Origin: Pleodorina starrii
Taxonomy: Eukaryota > Chlorophyta > Chlorophyceae > Chlamydomonadales > Volvocaceae
Length of the DNA stretch: 64,000 nt
Reading direction: 5' to 3'
Assembly: GCA_030267565.1 (NCBI GenBank)
Contig: BRXU01000002.1
Coordinates: 6,081,501-6,145,500 of the forward strand
Below the pieces are notes generated by a model, which made no database searches, was not told the origin of the DNA, and worked only from the letters and a program-made list of their open reading frames with translations. A program made the translations under genes and the position numbers. This document shows positions 34,320 through 45,393 of the stretch, piece by piece (position 1 is the first letter of the stretch; every line of letters starts with the position of its first letter).

Positions 34320-34698
34320 GTCGTGTTGCCTTCCCTCGCTATCATTTGTTGGTACTCCTCCGCGCTGCCTTTTTCATTGTCCGCTTTCTGCTTCGCATTG
34401 TCCGCTTCCCGGTTTCGGCCTTCTGCCCTTCTCCTTCCCGCTGTTCGTGCTCCCGTTTTTTGCATCGCACACATGGATTCCATTGTTTATACCATTCTTG
34501 CATGTGTTTTTACGCAACGTTTGCGTCCTCCCGGCGCTTGGTCTCCTTCCTGCCCATTACGCATGCGTCATCACGTTTCCTATTGTGGTCCGTTCGGGCA
34601 AACGATGGGCGACTTCCATTCAAAAGCATGTCGCCTTTCACATGCGCTTGTACGGGCCCTCGCAGGCACACAGCGCAGTGTGTCCTGCACTGGCGTCC
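34320..34698. repeat. interspersed repeat S, copy 2 (right part) with start of a further copy
   Basis: Continues repeat S after the Harbinger element and then re-enters its beginning (CATTACGCATGCGTCATCACG..TTCCTATTGTGGTCCGTTCG). The repeat is therefore at least partly tandem, with a unit near 0.45 kb. It could be the terminal repeat of the neighbouring DIRS or Ty3 debris. Confidence 0.6.
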
Positions 34699-37412
34699 TC
34701 AAGGCGCTTTCCCTTGTATGACTCCGTTTCGTCTCGCTTGCCGATCCTCGATTCCGACTCCCATCCGTTTGCCCTTGCTATCCTCTGTATTAGCCCCTCT
34801 TCTAAGCGTGCTTTGATGCCGCTGACAATGCGGTTGTACCGCCCAGTTACCGGCCACGTGTGTCACGCTGAGATAACACTCCGGGATCACAAAACTCCTC
34901 TGGTGCTTAACCCTCCAATTGGTCTGAGACCAATTTCCGGGTATGGCTGACATGTTTTCTTCAGGGATAAGGTTGGCATCTGAAGTATTTGTTCCCGATG
35001 CCTTTTCCTCACCGACAGGTTCAGCCTGCACAAGCATTAAATAGCTTCGTGCACCTTGGGCAATCCGCTTTGCTGCGGCTTTAGCCGACATTGGCTCTAC
35101 AGTGTTCGCTGCATAAAGAGTAGCGGTCACGTAGTTCATGATTGTAACACCGTCGAGGTGTTCTTCGTCTTCCACAGCAGACCAGAATGTGGGCTTGAGA
35201 GTCCACTTTTCACCTTTGTCCTTGTGTGCGGTAAGCGTATGCGTTGCCCAGCACATTAGGGCCTTACGCCGTTCCAACCAGTCGTTGGCGAGAATGATTT
35301 CAACGCCTGGTATTCCTTGTTTGAGAACAAGTAGCTTGACCTGATCGTGGAAGGAACCGATGCGTAGGTTTGCGGTGACTGAGCCTTCAATGAGCTCGTT
35401 GGTCCCGTTCTCTAGGCGCACGGATGCTGTGGTTGTTGGCTTTGTTCTGAGAGCCATGTTGCGGGCTGCTTCAAGCGTGATGAAGCCATCCGCGGCGCCA
35501 TTGCAGTTGGCACCTGAGTCGGCAAGCACTCGGCAAGCCGTTTGGCACAAGCGAGCATCAAAGACCATTGAACGGTTGGGAGCATTCATGCTGTTGACTT
35601 GCACTGGAGTAGCTGGGGCATCATACCACAGCTGAACCGGCCATGGGATACCGGGCATTTCTGTGCGAGTGCCGTTTGCGTCTTTCTTTGAGAACAGTCT
35701 TGTTCCAACTTCATACGTTTTGAGCAGCTTAAAGCCTGCCGAACGCATGCGATGCTCGACTTGAGTCCACTGGGGCACACAGAAGACTGCTGATGTGTGC
35801 TCCGGGTCCTTGCACTTGCAGCGCAGGTAGTGCTGTGTCCATTGCTGAACGTGAGTGTATGGGGGGTTGATCCAAACAAACTCGCCTGAGACATCAGTGT
35901 CAAAGAACGATTTGCTTGGAGAGGCAAAGCGTGCACAGAGGCTGTTGTCACCCAAGTCGTTACAAGCGGCGTCAAAAGAGAACTGACGCCCCAAACTGCT
36001 CTCAACCTTCCGAAACTCGTCAGGCAGGAACATGCGATCACACTTCAGCGGATCACAAACGACCGGAACACCTCCGTCCATATCCGACTGGCCCTGGGCT
36101 ACTGCAACCTTCTCGGTTGCCAAAACTGCCTTCTCGGCTGCCGCAGACCCCAGCGACTCCTCCGCTAGTGGTCTATTGCCCGGGCTTTGCTTGCCGGCCC
36201 CAACACGCTTGCTGGACCGCTACTCCTCCATCTGGTTCTCCAGGTGGGCCAGGTGCGCCATCTTCTTGTCCAGCGTGGAGCGCTGGTTCTTGATGCACTC
36301 GGCCTTGTGATCCGCCCAGGTCTCCGAGGGCTTCTTGAAAGCCCGGCAGATGCGGCACTGGTTGGGTGCCAGCTTGCTGTCGCCCTTGCCGTCCGTGTGC
36401 GGCTTCTTAAAAGAAGCTGTGCCGCCCTGCGACTTGTCGCCCTGCTTTTGGGAAGCGGGATTGGAGGGAGGGCGCTTGGTCTTAGAGGAATTTTGGGCGT
36501 GGTGTGCTGTGCGTTGAAGGCAGCCAATTGAGCCTTCTCCTTAGCGGCTTTCCACCGAACCTCCTGGCCCACTGCGTAAAGCGTGAGTTTGTCCAAGTCC
36601 TGCCAGTCTTTGCCCTCATTGTCGGTCGCGCACCGGCCCCGCAGTGCTGGGACTAAGCCCTTAATGTACCACGAAATTTTGTCACTAGTGCTCATGTCTT
36701 TGGCCTCGCGAATGATTTCGTGGAAACGCTGGGTGTACTGCAGTACGGACTCGTCCGACTGCATGCTGTGCTCTTGCGCGTGCAAGCGGTCATGAGCCGC
36801 CATGCCAGTGTTGTGTTGTGCATCGCCATATGAAAGCAAGAATTCGGTGCGCAACGACTCGCACGTGAGCGGTTTGACGCCCGACTTGTGCATGTTGAAT
36901 TTGTCAGTGGCCCACTCTTGCGCTTTGCCCGTGACAAAATAGACAAAGTGCTCTAGTGGATCCATTTGCATCAGGTCGAAATACTGCATCAGCAGGTCAA
37001 ACCAGGACTTGGTGCACGTGATGTGCGAATCCTTCTTCCCCGAAAACTTGGTTGGCTGAGGGACACGCTTTTGGCTCACCTCACCCGGCCTGGGGGTCTT
37101 CAAGGGGGTGTTGGCGTTGCTCGCGCCGGCACCGGAGGTGACGGCCTTGTAGGTGGCGTCGTCCTCAATCTCCACCCAGTGGGTGAGGACCTCCTCCACC
37201 GACGTCGGTGGGTTGATGCTCTCCGCCACGGCGAGCTCCACCACCGTAGCGGCGACCTTGTCCTTGCCCAAAGCCGCCAGGGGTGACTTCAAGCACTGAA
37301 TCGCAATATCCTTGATGCGGTTCAGACGGGGGTCGTTGGCGTTCCCCTTGGCCTTCTCCGCCATCATGAAGGTCTCCAGGTGGAGGACGGTTGCCTGCAC
37401 GGCCTCCAACGA
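34699..37412 (-). pseudogene. Ty3-type gag-pol remnant with Dam-methyltransferase-like domain and retropepsin
   Basis: Minus strand. The gag part opens at the array junction (37,412), without its own start, and carries a Retrotrans_gag-type core (WFDLLMQYFDLMQMDPLEHF..KAQEWATDKF). A one-base (-1) shift near 36,495 leads to a Lys-rich tail with CRICRAFKKPSETWADHKAE. That frame ends in a TAG at 36,222-36,220, but continues open in the same frame into pol. Pol has a Dam-like N6-adenine methyltransferase domain (FSFDAACNDLGDNS..GEFVWINPPYTHV) and an aspartic protease (VLADSGANCNGA..GVEIILANDWL). RT, RNase H and integrase are absent; the frame runs into repeat S. Gag would package RNA and the protease would process the polyprotein. 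Confidence 0.75.
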
Positions 37413-38091
37413 AACGTGTTGGATTCATTGACGAGCTTGGCACGCAGGCCCACATACAGCTCAATCATTAAGCCACAGGGGCACAGGTAGAATTTATGTG
37501 CCATGATGTCAAGCAACAACAAACAAAGTGCACAATCTGGTCTGTTGATGCACCTTTTTGTGGGAAAACAGGGACTGTCACTTCATACCATACATGGAGC
37601 CTTAGGGTGAATTCTCCCAAGGTCATGGGTTTCTGAGCCTTCTCCTGCGGTGTCTCTCACTCGTTCCTGTTTGGTTGACTTAAGCTGGCAAGTATGGGTG
37701 AGTGTCTTGGCAGCTCTTGTCGCCTCCAGCACAGTGCATGGCTAGCTGGCCCATTGACTCTACTTTTCAAGAGTTTGGAACCCACTGCAAGGCATACATA
37801 CGCAACAAAGGAATGTCTTGAACAGGTTTTTCTCAAAACATTGTGATGCTGGGTCATACATACATACTACACAGCTCACCATGGCCATGCCAGCCACCAT
37901 TCCACATGAAAGCATGATCCAATGGTACATTTCAGATAGTGTTTTTATGTGCAGGTCATCAGCATGGCAATGCATGGAGGATGCAAACTGCAGCCATATG
38001 TGGGCCAATAATAGGTGGGATGGATATTTTGAACTGGGGTCTGCACATACGATCCCTAAACATATATGGTCATACTTAGTTATGCAGTTTT

Positions 38092-39263
38092 TGGGCGGGG
38101 CCCCAGCGTGAAGCGCCCAGGGGGGCCCCGCCCTGTAGGATTGCCCATGTCCGTGCCCGCACTGTCTGATGTCTAATGTAAAAGCATAAGTGCAGAATTT
38201 CGGACAACGGAAAGACTCCATAAGTAAAATATTACGTTCTTTATTGCATGGTAAATTTATTATAGGAACCCAACATCGCATGAGTACAAACCAGTTTGGC
38301 AGTCTCCATGGACCGCGGCCGAGGTCAAACCAACACCTCTCGGCCTATAATTAATTCCAGAAGATTCATCGTTCCTTAACGTGAAATTCTGACATGACGG
38401 CGTGAAATGAATCTTCGTTTCGGAAACAAACTATGTGTGCATTGCGAACATTCTTCCCGCGACCACACCACAGCAGCTCTGCTTGCCAGTCCGATCGTCT
38501 TGACGCATATTACTATTACAGAGGTTGCAAGGAGCAAACCATGAGGGGCCTACTGCTGGTTGTTGGACGCCAAGCCGCCAATGCATGCACGATGCAGCGG
38601 TCTTCTGCGGGCCGCCCAACAAGTCCAGTCGGCAACCTAGGGGATGGACTTCTACGTTCCCTGTCCTAATGTTAAAGCAGTCAAGCCTCCTTTACGGTGA
38701 ATACCTCAGTAGCGAAGCCTGTGCACTCTCGTCGGCAACTGCACGTCGTCGCAACCCTCGCAAACAGTTCCGCTGTCCTTCTAGTGGCAAGTCAGCCTGC
38801 GTGATGTGTAAATGATACACTCCATACACTCCATGTCTACTGTCATGTAACTTCAGCCAATGCGCTGGCCGGAAGAGTTGCACAGGCGCGCGATGCTAAA
38901 CATGGGTCGCATTGCTGAAGCCGCAGGCATTTCAGATATAAAGCTCTGGCTGCATATCAGCAGGAATGTCGACACTCTCACAGTTGATGCCCTCGCCACT
39001 CGCTTTGGAAATGCCGTATTTCGGTCGATGCGCACATGCACTCATGCACCGGACGGGATGACGTGCTTCGCGCGGCGCCGGCAGGCCTTGCTAACGACTC
39101 GGCTAGCAGACATTTCGGGAAAAAGCTCTGGCTGTCTATCAGCAGGAATGTCGACACTCTCACACTTCACGCCCTCGCTGCCCTAGCACTCAACTTAACC
39201 CGTACGGATTTAGTGGGGCCCCGCCCTTTTTCCGGCTTCAAGGAAGCCGACACCAACCCCTTG
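38092..39263 (+). mobile_element. 1,172-bp hairpin-ended element, copy B (in the tRNA array)
   Basis: Inverted relative to copy A at 22,712-23,867, and alike throughout. Other array units read GCAGTTTTCGGAGCTGC at this point; here the sequence is GCAGTTTT, then the element (TGGGCGGGGCCCC..CCAACCCCTTG), then TCGGAGCTGC. The insertion is therefore exact, with a duplication of about one T. The plus-strand frame at 38,860-39,186 corresponds to the conserved frame of copy A. Confidence 0.88.
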
Positions 39264-39379
39264 TCGGAGCTGCACCCATACAGACAGGGGAAACAGGTTA
39301 TTCTTGACCCTATAACTTATGCCATTCGGCTAAACGACCAAGGAAAACAAGACCACATTCTCTAGGTGTAAGAGATCTG

Positions 39380-39450
39380 TGCACCAGCCGAGAATCGAAC
39401 TCGGGTCTGGTCCATGGCAAGGACCTATGCTACCACTATACCACTGGTAC
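39380..39450 (-). tRNA. tRNA-Gly(GCC), array copy 1
   Basis: Cloverleaf on the minus strand: anticodon stem GGTCC/GGACC around TTGCCAT, and T arm CCGAGTTCGATTCTCGG. Acceptor base 2 is T, a wobble pair, which is unique to this copy. Confidence 0.88.
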
Positions 39451-39565
39451 TGAACACTGCAGATGTCCACTGCACAAAAGACTTACCACCCTGTTCATAC
39501 TTGCCAACAAACAATTGGCCTATGTTCATGCAAACCTGGTGTACTTGCTGATAAAGACATACACT

Positions 39566-39645
39566 GCCCAGTGAGGGGCTCAGATAGAACTCACAACCAC
39601 AAGGTTAAGAGTCTTGCCCTCTTCCACTGAATGAGCTGAACAGGC
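39566..39645 (-). tRNA. tRNA-Lys(CUU)-like, 80 nt, array copy 1, probably pseudogene
   Basis: Minus strand. The loop CTCTTAA gives anticodon CTT, and the D-arm AGCTCA..GAG and acceptor GCCTG../..TGGGC are recognisable. The stem closing the anticodon loop has an A-C mismatch. Between T-stem halves GTGAG and CTCAC there are 14 nt (TTCTATCTGAGCCC) instead of 7, and the B-box TTCGA is lost. Confidence 0.45.
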
Positions 39646-40006
39646 ACATTTTCAAACCTCGTACACACAGAGACATGTATGGAGTGTGCACCAATGGATC
39701 TGTTGCACAGAAAGGGACCAGACCAGATGTAGGGCTCAGCAGTGGCACAACCAGTAGGGTGCAAAAATGTTTCCCATTCAGATATACTGGATATCCAGTC
39801 ATGGATGCATCTTACAAATACAAATAACCCACTACCCATGTCACTTCCAAATTTCACGATCAGACATCCCTCTTCCAGCTATTCACATGTGTAGTATGAA
39901 ATTCCCACTTATCATGCTCCCGAAATCCACCCAGCACCCAACATGTGAATGCCGAGTAAAGGACATGTTATAGCTGTTGCAGACATGTGTACGTGGACAC
40001 ATACTC

Positions 40007-40079
40007 CGAGCCTACCAGGGATCGAACCTGGAATCTCCGGTTCCGTAGACCGGCGCTTTATCCATTAAGCCATAGGCCC
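40007..40079 (-). tRNA. tRNA-Arg(ACG), array copy 1
   Basis: Minus strand, 73 nt with discriminator G. Acceptor GGGCCTA/TAGGCTC, anticodon stem CCGGT/ACCGG around CTACGGA, T arm CCAGGTTCGATCCCTGG; all stems pair. Confidence 0.92.
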
Positions 40080-40457
40080 TTATCCGAGTGTAGGCACTCG
40101 TTAAACACCAGGAACGTGTTGGATTTATTGACGAGCTTGGCACGCAGGCCAACATACAGCTCAATCATTAAGTCACAGGGGCACAGGTAGAATTTATGTG
40201 CCATGATGTCAAGCAACAACAAACAAAGTGCACAATCTGGTCTGTTGATGCACTTTTTTGTGGGAAAACAGGGACTGTCACTTTATACCATACATGGAGC
40301 CTTAGGGTGAATTCTCCCAAGGTCGTGGGTTTCTGAGCCTTCTCTTGCGGTGTCTCTCACTCGTTCCTGTTTGGTTGACTTAAGCTGGCAAGTATGGGTG
40401 AGTGTCTTGGCAGCTCTTGTCGCCTCAAGCACAGTGCATGGCGAGCTGGCCCATTGG

Positions 40458-41657
40458 CAGGAGGGTGATAAGATGAGGGAAGGGGGGTCATGTGGTTGGT
40501 CCCAAAGATGAACCGAAAATTCATTTTGGATATTTTCGCAGGGCTGTTATTTCGAATCTAAGATGCATGCAGCCCCCCAAGCACATTTTTCTAAGATGGA
40601 GGGTTGGGGCCCCCATCTTTCAGCCAAGATGGGAATGTGGCCCCCCTCCGTCAAGTTCAAGATGGGGATACCGACCCCCCTCAAGGCACTTCAGACGACG
40701 AACGCATTCCCATCACCGCACTGTCAGATGTGCAATCTGAGCCCGACATTGCTGTACGGTTGAAGCGTTGACAGCCGTGCAGGCAGCAACTGTAACCTTT
40801 GTCAGGCTTGCCTTCCAGACTGGCTTTACTGCGCATGTTATTAAAGAATTTGCTATCCTACCATGCTTGCTTTCTAATTATAATGTCGCCTCCAAACACC
40901 CGGATAACCTTCTTCGTTCATGTACACGCAAATCAATGAACAGGAGGGGACAGGATATGCAGAACTTTACTATATTGCATCCTTTGGCTCGGGCGTGTCA
41001 AGTTGCACAGTCCTGGCAGGTTGCTTTGCCGAGTGCACCACGGTGCACCTCCTGTCATGTCATCCACCACTAAAAATGTCAGCCGCATTGATCGTTTGTA
41101 TCATGAGGGCTTTCGTTTTGAGTCAAGAAATAGCCGATTTGGCACGTCTTTCAACAAAGCTAGGTCACATCGGCAACTTTTTCAGTAAGGCCTCAGGGCC
41201 AGAGGACAAAGCTTAATGTTCTACAAAAGGTTAGGAATAAATAAACTTTGCAAAGCTGAAACGTTGTGAGGTTGTAGTAGGGTCAAGGGTGTCACTGTAC
41301 GATACCAGGTACGTTCCGAGCTCGCCACGTAGTGCAGCTGAGCAACGGGCTTTGCAGCAGACCTACATGTGGGGTTGCACACGACATCTTAGGACGGAGC
41401 TGAGGGGTTGGTGCTGCTGTCTATGGATGGTGCTGGGGGGTCCCCATACCCAAGCCGAGATGAGGCAGGACACCCTTGCAAAGCAAGTGAAGATGGCTTG
41501 GTGACCCCCCGCACACATATCTAAGATGGAAAACAAGACACCCTTGGAATTATCTTAGAAGTGCCGAAGGGGGGCAGTAAACCTATCTAGATGAGCAGAT
41601 GAGGGACCGACCCCCCCCCTCAAGATGAGGATGAGTGACCCAAGTTATTACCCTCCG
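40458..41657. mobile_element. 1,200-bp non-autonomous TIR element with 6-bp target duplication
   Basis: Other array units read GGCCCATTGGCTCTAC here. In this unit CATTGG occurs on both sides (40452-40457 and 41658-41663) of a 1,200-bp insertion. Its ends read CAGGAGGGTGATAA and, inverted, CGGAGGGTAATAA. The interior is non-coding, with repeated (T)AAGATG(G/A) and runs of C near both ends. A 6-bp duplication is unusual; Dada-type elements make 6-7 bp, but no transposase is present to test this. Confidence 0.8.
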
Positions 41658-42120
41658 CATTGGCTCTACTTTTCAAGAGTTTGGAACCCACTGCAAGGCA
41701 TACATACACAACAAAGGAATGTATTGAACAGGTTTTTCTCAAAACATTGTGATGCTGGGTCATACATACATACTACACAGCTCACCATGGCCATGCCAGC
41801 CACCAATCCACATGAAAGCGTGATCAAATGGTACATTTCAGATAGTGTTTTTATGTGCAGGTCATCAGCATGGCAATGCATGGAGGATGCATACTGCAGC
41901 CATATGTGGGCCAATAATAGGTGGGATGGTTATTTTGAACTGGGGTCTGCACATACAATCCCTAAACATATATAGTCATACTTAGTTATGCAGTTTTCGG
42001 AGCTGCACCCATACAGACAGGGGAAACAGGTTATTCTTGACCCTATAACTTATGCCATTCGGCTAAACGACCAAGGAAAACATGACCACATTCTCTATGT
42101 GTAAGAGATCTGTGCACTGT

Positions 42121-42179
42121 GAACTCACAACCACAAGGTTAAGAGTCTTGCCCTCTTCCACTGAATGAGCTGAGCAGGC
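42121..42179 (-). pseudogene. truncated tRNA-Lys-like copy
   Basis: The 3' part (second T-stem half and acceptor) is lost in a deletion that also removed the neighbouring tRNA-Gly; GTGCACTGTGAACTCACAACC marks the junction. Confidence 0.6.
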
Positions 42180-42540
42180 ACATTTTCAAACCTCGTACAC
42201 ACAGAGACATGTATGGAGTGTGCACCAATGGATGTGTTGCACAGAAAGGGACCAGACCAGATGTAGGGCTCAGCAGTGGCACAACCAGTAGGGTGCAAAA
42301 ATGTTTCCCATTCAGATATACTGGATATCCAATCATGGATGCATCTTACAAATACAAATAACCCACTACCCATGTCACTTACAAATTTCACGATCAGACA
42401 TCCCTCTTCCAGCTATTCACATGTGTAGTATGGAATTCCCACTTATCATGCTCCCGAAATCCACCCAGCACCCAACATGTGAATGCCGAGTAAAGGACAA
42501 GTTTTAGCTGTTGCAGACATGTGTACGTGGACACATATTC

Positions 42541-42613
42541 CGAGCCTACCAGGGATCGAACCTGGAATCTCCGGTTCCGTAGACCGGCGCTTTATCCAAT
42601 AAGCCATAGGCCC
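42541..42613 (-). tRNA. tRNA-Arg(ACG), array copy 2
   Basis: As copy 1 except for one D-arm change (TCCAATAAGCC on the plus strand). Confidence 0.88.
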
Positions 42614-42646
42614 TTATCCGAGTTCAGGCACTCGTTAAACACCAGG

Positions 42647-43899
42647 AACATGTTGGATTCATTGACGAGCTTGGCACGCAGGCCCACATACAGCTCAATC
42701 ATTAAGCCACAGGGGCACAGGTAGAATTTATGTGCCATGATGTCAAGCAACAACAAACAAAGTGCACAATCTGGTCTGTTGATGCACCTTTTTGTGGGAA
42801 AACAGGGACTGTCACTTTATACCATACATGGAGCCTTAGGGTGAATTCTCCCAAGGTCCTGGGTTTCTGAGCCTTCTCCTGCGGTGTCTCTCACTCGTTC
42901 CTGTTTGGTTGACTTAAGCTGGCAAGTATGGGTGAGTGTCTTGGCAGCTCTTGTCGCCTCAAGCACAGTGCATGGCTAGCTGGCCCATTGGCTCTACTTT
43001 TCAAGAGTTTGGAACCCACTGCAAGGCATACATACACAACAAAGGAATGGATTGAACAGGTTTTTCTCAAAACATTGTGATGCTGGGTCATACATACATA
43101 CTACACAGCTCACCATGGCCATGCCAGCCACCAATCCACATGAAAGCGTGATCAAATGGTACATTTCAGATAGTGTTTTTATGTGCAGGTCATCAGCATG
43201 GCAATGCATGGAGGATGCATACTGCAGCCATATGTGGGCCAATAATAGGTGGGATGGTTATTTTGAACTGGGGTCTGCACATACAATCCCTAAACATATA
43301 TAGTCATACTTAGTTATGCAGTTTTCGGAGCTGCACCCATACAGACAGGGGAAACAGGTTATTCTTGACCCTATAACTTATGCCATTCGGCTAAACGACC
43401 AAGGAAAACATGACCACATTCTCTATGTGTAAGAGATCTGTGCACTGTGAACTCACAACCACAAGGTTAAGAGTCTTGCCCTCTTCCACTGAATGAGCTG
43501 AACAGGCACATTTTCAAACCTCGTACACACAGAGACATGTATGGAGTGTGCACCAATGGATGTGTTGCACAGAAAGGGACCAGACCAGATGTAGGGCTCA
43601 GCAGTGGCACAACCAGTAGGGTGCAAAAATGTTTCCCATTCAGATATACTGGATATCCAATCATGGATGCATCTTACAAATACAAATAACCCACTACCCA
43701 TGTCACTTACAAATTTCACGATCAGACATCCCTCTTCCAGCTATTCACATGTGTAGTATGGAATTCCCACTTATCATGCTCCCGAAATCCACCCAGCACC
43801 CAACATGTGAATGCCGAGTAAAGGACATGTTTTAGCTGTTGCAGACATGTGTACGTGGACACATATGCCGAGCCTACCAGGCACTCGTTAAACACCAGG
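42647..43899. repeat. deletion-bearing array unit
   Basis: This unit, like the end of the previous one, lacks tRNA-Gly and part of the Lys-like tRNA. It also has a second deletion near 43,880 (CCTACCAGGCACTCG) that removes tRNA-Arg, leaving no intact tRNA. Confidence 0.85.
43449..43507 (-). pseudogene. truncated tRNA-Lys-like copy
   Basis: Same deletion junction as at 42,121, so the two shortened segments share one ancestral deletion. Confidence 0.6.
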
Positions 43900-44693
43900 A
43901 ACGTGTTGGATTCATTGATGAGCTTGGCACGCAGGCCCACATACAGCTCAATCATTAAGCCACAGGGGCACAGGTAGAATTTATGTGCCATGATGTCAAG
44001 CAACAACAAACAAAGTGCACAATCTGGTCTGTTGATGCACCTTTTTGTGGGAAAACAGGGACTGGCACTTTATACCATACATGGAGCCTTAGGGTGAATT
44101 CTCCCAAGGTCCTGGGTTTCTGAGCCTTCTCCTGCGGTGTCTCTCACTCGTTCCTGTTTGGTTGACTTAAGCTGGCAAGTATGGGTGAGTGTCTTGGCAG
44201 CTCTTGTCGCCTCAAGCACAGTGCATGGCTAGCTGGCCCATTGGCTCTACTTTTCAAGAGTTTGGAACCCACTGCAAGGCATACATACACAACAAAGGAA
44301 TGTATTGAACAGGTTTTTCTCAAAACATTGTGATGCTGGGTCATACATACATACTACACAGCTCACCATGGCCATGCCAGCCACCATTCCACATGAAAGC
44401 GTGATCCAATGGTACATTTCAGATAGTGTTTTTATGTGCAGGTCATCAGCATGGCAATGCATGGAGGATGCATACTGCAGCCATATGTGGGCCAATAATA
44501 GGTGGGATGGATATTTTGAACTGGGGTCTGCACATACAATCCCTAAACATATATAGTCATACTTAGTTATGCAGTTTTCGGAGCTGCACCCATACAGACA
44601 GGGGAAACAGGTTATTCTTGACCCTATAACTTATGCCATTCGGCTAAACGACCAAGGAAAACATGACCACATTCTCTATGTGTAAGAGATCTG

Positions 44694-44764
44694 TGCACCA
44701 GCCGAGAATTGAACTCGGGTCTGGTCCGTGGCAAGGTCCTATGCTACCACTATACCACTGGTGC
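44694..44764 (-). tRNA. tRNA-Gly(GCC), array copy 2
   Basis: Perfect acceptor GCACCAG/CTGGTGC, but one A-A mismatch in the anticodon stem (GGACC/GGACC) and TTCAATT in the T loop region. Confidence 0.8.
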
Positions 44765-44879
44765 TGAACACTGCACATGTCCACTGCACAAAAGACTTAC
44801 CACCCTGTTCATACTTGCCAACAAACAATTGGCCTATGTTCATGCAAACCTGGTGTACTTGCTGATAAAGACATACACT

Positions 44880-44959
44880 GCCCAGTGAGGGGCTCAGATA
44901 GAACTCACAACCACAAGGTTAAGAGTCTTGCCCTCTTCCACTGAATGAGCTGAACAGGC
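44880..44959 (-). tRNA. tRNA-Lys(CUU)-like, array copy 2, probably pseudogene
   Basis: Same 80-nt form with enlarged T loop as at 39,566. Confidence 0.42.
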
Positions 44960-45320
44960 ACATTTTCAAACCTCGTACACACAGAGACATGTATGGAGTG
45001 TGCACCAATGGATGTGTTGCACAGAAAGGGACCAGACCAGATGTAGGGCTCAGCAGTGGCACAACCAGTAGGGTGCAAAAATGTTTCCCATTCAGATATA
45101 CTGGATATCCAATCATGGATGCATCTTACAAATACAAATAACCCACTACCCATGTCACTTACAAATTTCACGATCAGACATCCCTCTTCCAGCTATTCAC
45201 ATGTGTAGTATGGAATTCCCACTTATCATGCTCCCGAAATCCACCCAGCACCCAACATGTGAATGCCGAGTAAAGGACAAGTTTTAGCTGTTGCAGACAT
45301 GTGTACGTGGACACATATTC

Positions 45321-45393
45321 CGAGCCTACCAGGGATCGAACCTGGAATCTCCGGTTCCGTAGACCGGCGCATTATCCATTAAGCCATAGGCCC
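45321..45393 (-). tRNA. tRNA-Arg(ACG), array copy 3
   Basis: One change relative to copy 1 (CGCATTATCC on the plus strand, 3' of the D arm); stems intact. Confidence 0.9.

Noticed and set aside
36480..36500. Programmed -1 frameshift in gag
   Set aside because: The local sequence ACG CCC AAA ATT is not a slippery heptamer; a one-base mutation is simpler.
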